41,242 nucleotides of DNA from Saprospiraceae bacterium (GTDB taxonomy: Bacteria; Bacteroidota; Bacteroidia; Chitinophagales; Saprospiraceae). A program made the position numbers and the translations under genes. Where the stretch lies: the NCBI GenBank assembly GCA_020850225.1, contig JADZFD010000059.1, positions 1 through 41,242 on the forward strand, read 5' to 3'. Below, one piece after another: positions 16,370-24,512 of the stretch. The notes below the pieces were generated by a model that made no database searches, was not told the DNA's origin, and worked only from the letters and a program-made list of their open reading frames with translations. Within the stretch, counting starts at the first letter, position 1; each line of letters starts with the position of its first letter.

Positions 16370-17416
16370 TTACATAATACCCACTTTATAAGAAGTAAAA
16401 CTTTCAAAAGTTTCTTCGGGATTCAATATTATATTTGTAAAATGTTTGTGATTCGGAGCATCCGGAAAAGCCTGTGTTTCGAGACATACTCCATTGTAAT
16501 CCCTATACTTTCCGGTCTTACCCGATACATCTCCCAACCAGTTGCCTGTATATAGCTGCATTGCCGGTCTATCGGTAAATATTGATAAACATCTGCCGGA
16601 ATGGGCATGACTTAAAATTGCAACCGGCGCATTGATATTATGATTGTTTAAAACATAATTGTGATCATATCCTTTGGTATTATAAAGCAAAGGATGGTCA
16701 ATTTTCATTTTATGACCAATAATTTCTTCTTTTCTAAAATCCAAAGGTGTACCCCCAACATTTAAAAAATTTCCGGTTGGAATGAGTGTTTCGTCCGATT
16801 CAGTAATCCGATCCGCATCAATCCACAACTGATGGTCTAAAATGTCTGGGTGATCCTGACCACCCAGATTCAGGTACAAATGTAAGGTAGGATTGAAAAG
16901 TGTCCTTAAATCTGTAGATGCTTTATAATGTACAATTAATTGATTATCTTCGGTATAAATATAAATAATCTCAACCAAAAGATTGCCTGGTATTCCGTCT
17001 TCCATATCTGAAATCGTTGCAGTCATATGCAATGAACAACTATCCTGTTCGTGAAGAATTCTGGTTAGCCATAATTTTCTATCCAAACCCAATCCTCCAC
17101 CATGCAAGCAATGTGGTGGTAAATTAACCGGCAACTGATATTCCCTTCCATCCAGAACAAATATTCCGTAAGCGATTCGATTCGCTACCCTACCAATGAC
17201 AGCATTAAAATAAGGGTGATCTTTCAGATATCCTTCCATGTCCTTGCATCCCAATAGAATATCATCCAGGTGGCCGAATTTATCGTAACATTTCCAACTA
17301 TGTATTATGCCTCCCAGATTTGTAATGCTTATACTTTGACCGTTATTTGCAGTAATAGTATACAATAATATTTCCTGTTCATTCATAAATCCCCGGACAT
17401 CTTCAGCAATCTGCAT
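16370..17416 (-). CDS. galM: Aldose 1-epimerase (galactose mutarotase)
   Basis: A 348-residue protein of the normal GalM length that interconverts alpha and beta anomers of galactose and glucose. The sugar-binding GRVANRI is at 75-81 and the LHGGGLGLDRKLW block at 104-116. The catalytic acid histidine is probably H179 in LHLYLNLGG (usually NHSYFNL). The catalytic-base glutamate lies near the C-terminus in CLETQAFPDAPNH, and YDHNYVLN supplies another conserved motif. A second ATG at residue 11 is possible. There is no signal peptide, so it is cytoplasmic. No gal operon partner is adjacent. Confidence 0.93.
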   Translation of the reverse strand: MQIAEDVRGFMNEQEILLYTITANNGQSISITNLGGIIHSWKCYDKFGHLDDILLGCKDMEGYLKDHPYFNAVIGRVANRIAYGIFVLDGREYQLPVNLPPHCLHGGGLGLDRKLWLTRILHEQDSCSLHMTATISDMEDGIPGNLLVEIIYIYTEDNQLIVHYKASTDLRTLFNPTLHLYLNLGGQDHPDILDHQLWIDADRITESDETLIPTGNFLNVGGTPLDFRKEEIIGHKMKIDHPLLYNTKGYDHNYVLNNHNINAPVAILSHAHSGRCLSIFTDRPAMQLYTGNWLGDVSGKTGKYRDYNGVCLETQAFPDAPNHKHFTNIILNPEETFESFTSYKVGIM

Positions 17417-17488
17417 AATTACATCTTTATATTAATGATTAATCTTATATATAACTTCATGTTTCTACTTAAAATACAGCTCATACCA

Positions 17489-17496
17489 CAAAAATA
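17489..17496 (-). promoter_or_regulatory. Minus-7 element upstream of galM
   Basis: The minus strand reads TATTTTTG, 73 bases before the galM ATG. The minus-33 is not at normal spacing. Confidence 0.45.
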
Positions 17497-17551
17497 AACA
17501 TAAAAACAAAAATTTAACATTATTTTTATAGTCCGGTATAAATAAATAATG

Positions 17552-17559
17552 TATTTTTG
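17552..17559 (+). promoter_or_regulatory. Minus-7 element that fixes the start of the T9SS mini-protein
   Basis: TATTTTTG, a perfect TAnnTTTG, ends 19 bases before the ATG at 17579. The in-frame ATG at 17549 lies upstream of the likely transcription start, so it cannot be used from this promoter. Confidence 0.6.
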
Positions 17560-17578
17560 CCTAATAAAATGTTCAGGC

Positions 17579-17932
17579 ATGAAGAGATGTTTACTTTTTT
17601 CGTTTTTCGCTTTATTTTTACTGGTAAATTCTGAGGTTAAAGCCCAGAATTCACCTACAGTAAATAGTGCAAGTTATGATTACGCAACGGATGACATTAA
17701 GGTGTTTCCTAATCCGACGATAGATTATTTTCAAATTACAAATACACCTGCAATTAAAAAAGTAGTCATTTACAATATGTTTGGTAAGGAAGTAAAAACG
17801 TTCAATAATACATCGAGCTCAACATATGACGTAACTGATATCAAATTCGGTATGTATATTGTGAAAATGCTGGATGACAAAAATAAGATTGTCAAATCTG
17901 TTAAATTACAAAAATCCAGCGTTGGAGCCTGA
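17579..17932 (+). CDS. Secreted protein consisting almost only of a T9SS sorting domain
   Basis: From ATG 17579 this is a 117-residue protein. The signal peptide is MKRCLLFSFFALFLLVNSEVKAQ. Only about 20 residues (NSPTVNSASYDYATDD) separate it from a type A T9SS sorting domain: IKVFPNPTIDYFQI, VVIYNMFGKEVKTF, DVTDIKFGMYIVKML, VKSVKLQK. Normally this domain is a C-terminal tag on a much larger cargo; here almost no cargo remains. A longer in-frame start at 17549 is ruled out by the promoter. The next gene, 25 bases downstream, carries a closely similar sorting domain, so they are probably co-transcribed and arose by duplication of the tag. Function unknown. Confidence 0.85.
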   Translation: MKRCLLFSFFALFLLVNSEVKAQNSPTVNSASYDYATDDIKVFPNPTIDYFQITNTPAIKKVVIYNMFGKEVKTFNNTSSSTYDVTDIKFGMYIVKMLDDKNKIVKSVKLQKSSVGA

Positions 17933-17957
17933 TTGAATTGATTTTAAGAATAAATAC

Positions 17958-18656
17958 ATGAGATATATATTTACTTTACTGACATTTTTTATTGCATTTA
18001 ACGGTTATTGCCAATTTAGTCACAAACCGGATACCGTTGTAATCAATGCCCATATTGATACATTGATTACAAAAAAGAAAATATTGATAACTGTAGATGC
18101 AGATACTACATATGAAGTGCATTGGACTCTTTTTAAAGATTCTGTTACATGGAAAAAAGGCTGGGGAACACAGGTATGTGATTTAAATTTATGTTACCTT
18201 GAAAATAAAGATGAAAATCCAAAAGCTATTCCAAATTATATGGGAAGAGGAACTACAGCCTGGTATGTCTATATGCTTCCTTATGGCATAACAGGTGACA
18301 GTAAGCTTGAATTGGTATTGTATGGTGATGAGGACAGGACTATTGAGTTGTATCGTATACCTATAGATGTCCATGCATTTAACACTACCAATACCATAAA
18401 TGTAAAATTAGGAAATGATATTGTACTTTATCCGAATCCTTCAGAGGAATATTTTTCAGTTAGTAACAGTCGGAATGTCGAAAAAATCAAATTATACAAT
18501 ATGTTAGGTAAAGAAGTTAAAACCTTCTTCCATTATAATAATGCTCAGCATTTGATAGGTGATTTAAAATCTGGAATGTATCTGGTACGTATGCTGGATA
18601 AAAATGATAAAATTATTAAAACTGCCAAATTGAACAAAATACATACAGGCGCATAG
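17958..18656 (+). CDS. Secreted T9SS cargo protein, unknown function
   Basis: A 232-residue protein with a signal peptide (MRYIFTLLTFFIAFNGYCQ). Residues 20-145 are a beta-rich domain (DTVVINAHIDTLITKKKILITVDADTTYEVHWTLF) that I do not recognise, with one close cysteine pair (CDLNLC). Residues about 155-232 are a type A sorting domain (IVLYPNPSEEYFSVSN, IKLYNMLGKEVKTF, LKSGMYLVRMLDKNDKIIKTAKL). The tail is nearly identical in key blocks to that of the preceding gene. The T9SS would move it across the outer membrane and cleave or anchor it by this tail. It ends at the shared terminator at 18675-18716. Confidence 0.82.
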   Translation: MRYIFTLLTFFIAFNGYCQFSHKPDTVVINAHIDTLITKKKILITVDADTTYEVHWTLFKDSVTWKKGWGTQVCDLNLCYLENKDENPKAIPNYMGRGTTAWYVYMLPYGITGDSKLELVLYGDEDRTIELYRIPIDVHAFNTTNTINVKLGNDIVLYPNPSEEYFSVSNSRNVEKIKLYNMLGKEVKTFFHYNNAQHLIGDLKSGMYLVRMLDKNDKIIKTAKLNKIHTGA

Positions 18657-18674
18657 TTTGTTCTGTTGTTTGAT

Positions 18675-18716
18675 AAAAAAAAGTCCGTGATTCATTAATG
18701 AGCCACGGACTTTTTT
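18675..18716. terminator. Bidirectional terminator between the T9SS genes and the PTPS gene
   Basis: GTCCGTG (18683-18689) pairs with CACGGAC (18704-18710), flanked by eight A and six T, with TCATTAATGA in the loop. Its T-run overlaps the stop codon (18715-18717) of the minus-strand gene. Confidence 0.9.
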
Positions 18717-19122
18717 ATGCAGGATATTGTACTGAATTACGAGGTGTTTCCCACAATCTTACTGAAATATCCAGATTCTCCCTTATCTTAGATCTGAGAA
18801 TGTTATATATCACGAAGGCAATATGTTCTGCCGTGGGGTTCAGGCTCCTGAATTCTTCTGTATCTAAATTCAGATTTTTATGATCGAACCTGTCCTCAAT
18901 TTCTACCTTAATCATATCACTGAGATCCTTCATATCATAAACATAACCAGTTTCCGGATCTACTTCACCGGTCAGTTTTACTTCCAGTTCATAATTATGT
19001 CCATGGTAATTATCGTTATTGCATACACCAAAGACATTTTTGTTCTTTTCTTCAGTCCATTGGGGATTATTCAATCGGTGAGCAGCATTGAAATGGGCTC
19101 TTCTGAATACGGAAACTCTCAT
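18715..19122 (-). CDS. queD: 6-pyruvoyl-tetrahydropterin synthase / QueD family enzyme
   Basis: A 135-residue protein of the T-fold family acting on dihydroneopterin triphosphate. The zinc ligands are H15 (FNAAHRL), H40 and H42 (NYHGHNY); the catalytic cysteine is C34; the second catalytic histidine is H81 (RFDHKNLN); and the pterin-anchoring glutamate is probably E125 (RLWETPRN). The spacing C-N-N-x-N-x-H-G-H is that of animal-type 6-pyruvoyl-tetrahydropterin synthase rather than the shorter E. coli QueD site, yet most Bacteroidota copies are annotated as 6-carboxytetrahydropterin synthase for queuosine. No other queuosine or biopterin gene is adjacent, so I use queD only as a family label. 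Confidence 0.85.
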   Translation of the reverse strand: MRVSVFRRAHFNAAHRLNNPQWTEEKNKNVFGVCNNDNYHGHNYELEVKLTGEVDPETGYVYDMKDLSDMIKVEIEDRFDHKNLNLDTEEFRSLNPTAEHIAFVIYNILRSKIRENLDISVRLWETPRNSVQYPA

Positions 19123-19194
19123 CTGATTATGATTTTTTATACGGATGTAAATATAAAAAATTAAAGTCAGATAACAAAACCACCTTAAGTTAAG

Positions 19195-19223
19195 TTGTAT
19201 TTGATGAATATAAAGTATCTTTG
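19195..19223 (+). promoter_or_regulatory. Promoter upstream of holB
   Basis: TTG (19195-19197), an 18-base spacer and TATCTTTG (19216-19223). The transcript would have a leader of about 150 bases before holB, containing a 35-codon reading frame at 19229-19336. Confidence 0.65.
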
Positions 19224-19380
19224 TCTTTATGAAAAGCGTATATAATACTATTATACAATCTTCAATTTCTTGTCCATATAGTTTTTATTCATGTGCTACA
19301 TGCCAAACCCATTCAACAAAGATTCAGAACACTTAAGCAGTACAGAGTTGAAAAGGAGACGATTATTTTAATATTAATTT

Positions 19381-20517
19381 ATGTTTTTTAAAGATATAGA
19401 AGGGAAGCATCAACTAAAGACAGTACTGATAAAATCTGTTGATACCGGGAGGATTCCGCATGCCCAACTTTTCCTGTCCAGGGAAGGTGCCGGTGGTTTG
19501 CCTGTGGCGTTGGCACTTGCGTCTTATATTATGTGTGAAAACAGGCTTCCGAACGATAGTTGCGGTACATGTTCCCATTGCCGTAAATCGCATAAATACA
19601 TTCATCCGGATATTCACTATTCATTTCCTGTTGTACGGCAGGGAGACAAAAAAAGAGAAAGCACCACAAGTGATGATTTTTTACCCAAATGGCGTACCAT
19701 ACTGGATCAGAATCCTTTTATGGGTAAATCTGATTGGTTTGACTTTATCAATGAGCATAACAGTACACCCAACATCAATACTAAGGAGTGCGTTGATATC
19801 ATGCACAAACTCAATATGAAAGCCTATGAGTCAGACAAAAAAATACTCATTATGTGGCTTCCTGAATATTTGGGCAATGAAGGCAACCGTCTGTTAAAAC
19901 TGATTGAAGAACCGACCGACAACACTTTTATTATTCTTGTTTCTGAAAATCAGGAACAGATACTCCAGACGATACTTAGCAGGTGTCAATTGATTAAAAT
20001 ACCGCCTTTTACCAATGCAGATATAGTCAATTATCTTGGCAATAATATGAATATTTCCAGTGAAAAAGCGGAACAGATTGCCCATCTTGCTGATGGCAAC
20101 CTTAATCTCGCCATGGCTATAAGTAATAACCAGCAGGCCGATTACTCACATCTGATTATTTCGTGGCTACGGGTAGCATACAAGTCTGACCCCTTAGAGA
20201 TTAACCAATGGATAAAAGAAGTGGATGGGTTGAATAAAGAAGAGCAAAAGAGTTTTTTGGAATATGGTCTTCACTTCTTCAGACAATTCAATTTCAGATT
20301 ACTCACCCATAGTGACAATATACATCTTACACAAAGTGAGAAGGAAGTAGCCAAAAATATGGAAAAGGTAATTGATATCAATAAAGCCGAAGTAATCTGT
20401 ATGATTATCAACGAATTAGTGGAATATATACCCAGGAATATCAATCTAAAGATAGCACTCTACGCAGATACACTCAAAATAGGCAAAATATTAAAAAATC
20501 AAATTCCGGTAACTTAG
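19381..20517 (+). CDS. holB: DNA polymerase III subunit delta-prime
   Basis: A 378-residue clamp-loader subunit with an N-terminal AAA+ fold. It starts FKDIEGKHQLKTVLIKSVDTGRIPHAQLF, the standard opening shared with DnaX. The position of Walker A reads SREGAGGLPVA and lacks the lysine, as expected for the non-ATPase delta-prime. A four-cysteine zinc module follows (C52, C61, C64, C67). The LLKLIEEPTDNTFIILVSEN and LSRCQLIKIPPF blocks match the sensor 1 and Ser-Arg-Cys arginine-finger region of the family. The C-terminal helical collar domain is present. It stands alone here, convergent with the esterase gene. Confidence 0.9.
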   Translation: MFFKDIEGKHQLKTVLIKSVDTGRIPHAQLFLSREGAGGLPVALALASYIMCENRLPNDSCGTCSHCRKSHKYIHPDIHYSFPVVRQGDKKRESTTSDDFLPKWRTILDQNPFMGKSDWFDFINEHNSTPNINTKECVDIMHKLNMKAYESDKKILIMWLPEYLGNEGNRLLKLIEEPTDNTFIILVSENQEQILQTILSRCQLIKIPPFTNADIVNYLGNNMNISSEKAEQIAHLADGNLNLAMAISNNQQADYSHLIISWLRVAYKSDPLEINQWIKEVDGLNKEEQKSFLEYGLHFFRQFNFRLLTHSDNIHLTQSEKEVAKNMEKVIDINKAEVICMIINELVEYIPRNINLKIALYADTLKIGKILKNQIPVT

Positions 20518-20622
20518 CAGCATATGTTCAGTAATACCTACCACTGAATAAAATCGGCTTAATGCAGTAATGTAATGTCTGAATTATACCTATATCACAA
20601 AAACTTAATAGGTACAAACTGA

Positions 20623-21999
20623 TTACCGTCTAATAAAGATTGACTTGGTAACATTACCTATTCTAATCAGAATCAGTCCGTTATTTAAACCAAGTCTATT
20701 TATATCTACGGCATTTGAAACCGGATTTTCAGCTATCAAACGACCTGATATATCATAAAATAATATGGATTGTCTGTCCGAACCATCTATATCTTTAAAG
20801 AAGATAAAATCACCGGATTGATACATCGAAAATGACAATGTGTTATTATTATCTATAGTTCCTGTACTTTTTTTTTCAAATAACCATAGGAAGGCTTTCG
20901 GGAATTCTCTTCTCCAGTACCATTCACTATGCTGACCGTCAATATGACTTGTTTTAAATAACTGAGCATCAGATGCACCGGATTGCTTCAACTCTTCGTA
21001 CATGGTATTCATATCCTTCACCTGACTTCCTCCCTCCTTGTCTCCGGCTATCATATAAAAATAACTATTGGTTCCTACGCCCGTATAATTTACGTATTCA
21101 AAGCACTGTGATGAAAACCAGTAAGAAGATGAAAAGGCACCTATCCTTCCAAAAACATTGGGATATTTAATTCCGGCATACATTGAAATCAAACCTCCCA
21201 TAGAACTGCCCATAATACCCGTATGGTCAGCATCAGGGATGGTTCTGTAATTCCGATCAATATAAGGCTTCAAAGTTTGGGCAATAAAATCAATGTACTT
21301 ATCGCCTTCACCTCCACCATATTTACTGTTTAACCATGGAGAGTACTCATCCAGTCTCTTGCCACCATCATTATCAATACCTACTACTATAGCAACATTA
21401 TATCCTGATTTATCTAAACTATCCAATGCTTCGTCTACCTGCCATTCGCCGGCAAAACTCGTTTTCTTATCGAACAGATTCTGTCCATCATGCATGTATA
21501 ACACAGGAAAAGATAGCGTCGACGTTGTATAATTTTTAGGTAAATACAGCCAAATACGTCTGTATCTGTTCAATTGAGGAATATAAAAGGAATCTGTCAG
21601 AATACTAACCTGATCTGAAGCAGTTGAATTGACATTGGACGATCCTTCCCATCCGGATATGGTAAGATCAATCGTTGAAGGCGTACCATTATAAGTAAAT
21701 TTTCTGTTAGGAATATAACTTCCCTGAGAAGTGCCTTCTACAGTAGCCCATGATCCTCTCGTAAATTTAAATTCGTGTGTTCCTACTGATGGAGTGAATG
21801 TTATCTCCCTGACTTTATCTGCATTTGGATGTAAAATATATAGAGTTGCACCCGGGTCCCATCCGTTGAAAGAACCTGCTATGTATACATCCTGATTATT
21901 AGGAGTATTCAACGGTATGGAAACTACTCTGACTGTAATCTGTGCTGCTGCACCCAAGGCAATAAGCAATATGAATAATCCTGTCAAACGGAGTTTCAT
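20623..21999 (-). CDS. Secreted esterase with N-terminal CBM48/20-like and C-terminal T9SS domains
   Basis: The 458-residue protein has a signal peptide (residues 1-20, AAAQ). Residues about 21-117 form a starch-binding-like beta domain (VYIAGSFNGWDPGA, HEFKFTRGSW), of the CBM48/CBM20 type. Residues about 130-375 form an esterase-D-like alpha/beta hydrolase: YLPKNYTTS, VLYMHDGQNLFD, nucleophile S266 in GSSMGG and a probable catalytic histidine in HIDGQHSEWYWRREF. The final 70 residues (ILFYDISGRLIAENPV, INRLGLNNGLILIRIG, KSIFIRR) look like a type A sorting domain. It is likely an exported carbohydrate esterase or Fes-like hydrolase. It begins 5 bases after fbp ends and probably shares its transcript. 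Confidence 0.85.
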   Translation of the reverse strand: MKLRLTGLFILLIALGAAAQITVRVVSIPLNTPNNQDVYIAGSFNGWDPGATLYILHPNADKVREITFTPSVGTHEFKFTRGSWATVEGTSQGSYIPNRKFTYNGTPSTIDLTISGWEGSSNVNSTASDQVSILTDSFYIPQLNRYRRIWLYLPKNYTTSTLSFPVLYMHDGQNLFDKKTSFAGEWQVDEALDSLDKSGYNVAIVVGIDNDGGKRLDEYSPWLNSKYGGGEGDKYIDFIAQTLKPYIDRNYRTIPDADHTGIMGSSMGGLISMYAGIKYPNVFGRIGAFSSSYWFSSQCFEYVNYTGVGTNSYFYMIAGDKEGGSQVKDMNTMYEELKQSGASDAQLFKTSHIDGQHSEWYWRREFPKAFLWLFEKKSTGTIDNNNTLSFSMYQSGDFIFFKDIDGSDRQSILFYDISGRLIAENPVSNAVDINRLGLNNGLILIRIGNVTKSIFIRR

Positions 22000-22004
22000 A
22001 ATAA

Positions 22005-23021
22005 TTATTGGATTACAGCACCATAACGTTCTACAAATTCCTTCATGTCTCTCACCATATCTCCTGAACCCATGGCTATAGAAGATGTCTGATGCAGGGA
22101 ATGGATTTCGACATCCATAATACGTTCCAATTTGCAGGTTAGTGCTGATCCTCCTGCTTGCTCAATAATATAAGCCATAGGATAACATTCATACAATAAC
22201 CTTAGTTTGCCTTTGGGATATTTCCGGGTATTGGGATATAGAAATATACCGCCCTGAAACATGATTCTGTGAATGTCAGACACCATACTTCCGATATACC
22301 TCAACCTGTAATTTAAATCAGAGCAATGATCTATGTATCTGCGCATTTCGAGGTCAAACTTCAGATAATAGCCTTGATTGACGGAGTAATAATTACCAGC
22401 TGCCGGCATTTTGATATTCCTGTGAGAAAGGCAAAACTCGCCTATACTCGGATCTAGTGTAAAACCATTGACTCCCTGACCAGCAGCATATACCAGCAAT
22501 GTGGATGTTCCATAAAGTACGTATCCTGCAGCTACCATTTCTGTTCCTTTCTGTAAAAAATCCTCCATCTCACAAGGTCCATCCACAGGGCTTTTTCTTT
22601 TATATATGCCAAAGATCGTACCTACTGAGACATTGACGTCTATATTGGATGAGCCGTCCAAAGGATCCATTACTACTACGTATTGTCCATTAACAGCACT
22701 TCCGTTATTCACCTGGATGATATCCTGATTTTCTTCAGAAGCAATTCCACAAACTTCTCCACTATAAGACAGCGTTTCGATAAATTTTTCGTTGGCAAAA
22801 ATATCGAGCTTCTGAACAGCATCACCTGTCGTATTGGTGCTGCCCTCAACTCCCAATATATTCACCAGGCCAGCTTTGTTGACTTCTCTGTTTACAATTT
22901 TTGCTGCTATTCCGATGTCACGTAATAACCTGCTGAAACTTCCTGTTGACTTGGGATTTTCCTTTTCTGTGCGGATAATAAATTCGTCAAGGGTTACAAT
23001 TTTATTCTGCATAGTGTTCAA
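22005..23021 (-). CDS. fbp: Fructose-1,6-bisphosphatase class I
   Basis: A 338-residue enzyme of the usual class I length that removes the 1-phosphate from fructose 1,6-bisphosphate in gluconeogenesis. The metal-binding residues lie in ASEENQD (E96/E97) and in VVMDPLDGSSNIDVNVSVGTIFGIY at 117-140 (D119, D122). Further conserved blocks are RYIGSMVSDIHRIMFQGGIFLYP and KGKLRLLYECYPMAYIIEQAGG (the last contains the substrate and metal residues E/Y). An alternative ATG lies three codons in. The secreted esterase gene follows after 5 bases. I found no perfect minus-7 element directly upstream. Confidence 0.96.
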   Translation of the reverse strand: MNTMQNKIVTLDEFIIRTEKENPKSTGSFSRLLRDIGIAAKIVNREVNKAGLVNILGVEGSTNTTGDAVQKLDIFANEKFIETLSYSGEVCGIASEENQDIIQVNNGSAVNGQYVVVMDPLDGSSNIDVNVSVGTIFGIYKRKSPVDGPCEMEDFLQKGTEMVAAGYVLYGTSTLLVYAAGQGVNGFTLDPSIGEFCLSHRNIKMPAAGNYYSVNQGYYLKFDLEMRRYIDHCSDLNYRLRYIGSMVSDIHRIMFQGGIFLYPNTRKYPKGKLRLLYECYPMAYIIEQAGGSALTCKLERIMDVEIHSLHQTSSIAMGSGDMVRDMKEFVERYGAVIQ

Positions 23022-23240
23022 GATTATTTTAATGCCGTAAATTTAATCATAATGTGTACAATATGTAGTTAAATTTCAAAATAAAATTATTGTAACTTCT
23101 CATAGTAGTCAATTACTTGTTCATGTACGCCATGATTACGCATTAATCTGGCAGGTATTCGTCTTAGCATCCTATGATGACAATTTGTGTTTGGTGGGAT
23201 AAGTTCTTTCTAATAATTCATCTCCACATTAAACAAATAA

Positions 23241-23295
23241 GCTGGTGCAGGTAAAAAAATTAAATGTTAGCTCAAACCAGCCGACTACTTTTACC
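23241..23295. other. Interleaved complementary segments in a long non-coding gap
   Basis: GCTGGT (23241-23246) pairs with ACCAGC (23276-23281), and GGTAAAA (23250-23256) pairs with TTTTACC (23289-23295). The two pairings interleave, the arrangement of a pseudoknot, although the inner loop of 19 bases is long. The rest of 23022-23697, 676 bases between divergent fbp and the OmpA gene, is AT-rich; I see no gene, no perfect promoter and no other structure. Confidence 0.3.
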
Positions 23296-23697
23296 ATTAA
23301 TACATAACATTGATAATTAGGAAATCTTTTATTCGGTTAAATTTTACTATCAACAAACATACACCTGAAGACAATATATTTTCATATGTGTCATTATTTA
23401 TATATGTATTTGTTGTATATTATCGACATATATGCTTTTTTTTATTACGTATACAGCATAATCATATGCAACCTAATCCATATACAAACATAATCATTCA
23501 TCAACACAGAACTAAAAAACCAAGGCTTTATAACAAATTATAAAAACCACAAAATCATTAACTCAAAACTATGTAACCAACAAATTGCTTCTTATCCATA
23601 TAAAATTACGTAATATCTTCAGAAATATTTTTTTTATTGACAACAAAATCATAACTTACCGTTTTATTCAACATTCTTAATTAAACCATAATAACAT

Positions 23698-24495
23698 ATG
23701 AGAAATTTTCTTATAGCAATTATTATCTTGCTTTATCTCATATTAGGATGGCTATATTACCAGAATCACAATCAGTGCTGTACAGGTGACCTTTCAAATG
23801 TTCCCAAAGAAAATTCAATACTGGCAACGTCGTCCGGGCCTCTGTTGTTTTCTTACAATAGCAGTACACCTGTAACCGGTAATGGTTGGCCATCCATGAG
23901 AGATTCATTAGCAGGATTAATCACAGATACAACATCGCTGGAAATCACAGGATGGTATTGTACAAATCTGACTCCACCTGAGACAGAAGAAATTGCAACT
24001 GCCCGGGCAAATGAAACAAAATTATTATTTGATGCTTCGGTTCGTGACAAGATCACAGTGGTTACAAAAGGTGTAGATTGTTCAGACAGTCGCATCAATA
24101 TGAACGATGTCGCCGCATCATTTGCCCAAAGAGTCACCACAGCGCACATTCAGGAAGTAGCTGACAAAACAATTATATACTTCGGATATAATTCGACTTC
24201 AAGATTAGACAATAAGAATGTAGAGGCTTATTTGGATCAGGTTGCAGAACGAGTAATAAAATCGGGCGAATCTATATTGCTGACAGGACACACAGATAAT
24301 ATAGGCTCTGACGCAGCCAATTTGGTTCTTGGCAAAAAACGCGCCGACACAGTTAAACAATATTTGATTTCCAAAGGCGTTGCTTCAGGAAAAATTAAAG
24401 TTGAATCCAAAGGTAAAACAGAACCTATAGCTGACAATTCAACCGATGAAGGGCGTGCTAAAAACAGACGTACAGAATTACAAGTCATTCAATAA
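23698..24495 (+). CDS. Membrane-anchored OmpA-domain protein
   Basis: A 265-residue protein with an N-terminal hydrophobic helix (LIAIIILLYLILGWLYY, residues 4-20) that looks like an uncleaved anchor rather than a signal peptide. Residues about 50-150 form a region of unknown fold with the phrase LEITGWYCTNLTPPETEEIATARANETKLLF, reminiscent of stress-response domains that precede OmpA modules. The C-terminal OmpA/MotB peptidoglycan-binding domain spans about 165-262 (YFGYNSTSRLD, LLTGHTDNIGSDAANLVLGKKRADTVKQYL, DEGRAKNRRTEL) with the diaminopimelate-contact Asp and Arg present. It is followed after 17 bases by another membrane-anchored protein with tandem HhH-like domains; the two probably act together in the envelope. 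No promoter match was found. Confidence 0.82.
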   Translation: MRNFLIAIIILLYLILGWLYYQNHNQCCTGDLSNVPKENSILATSSGPLLFSYNSSTPVTGNGWPSMRDSLAGLITDTTSLEITGWYCTNLTPPETEEIATARANETKLLFDASVRDKITVVTKGVDCSDSRINMNDVAASFAQRVTTAHIQEVADKTIIYFGYNSTSRLDNKNVEAYLDQVAERVIKSGESILLTGHTDNIGSDAANLVLGKKRADTVKQYLISKGVASGKIKVESKGKTEPIADNSTDEGRAKNRRTELQVIQ

Positions 24496-24512
24496 TTTTA
24501 AAACTTAAAACC

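Noticed and set aside
17549-17578. Upstream ATG extending the T9SS mini-protein by 10 residues
   Set aside because: It overlaps the minus-7 element and would spoil the signal peptide.
23310-23543. Plus-strand 77-codon reading frame in the fbp/OmpA gap
   Set aside because: Composition follows the AT-rich DNA (Ile, Tyr, Phe, His, Asn), with no recognisable motif or promoter.
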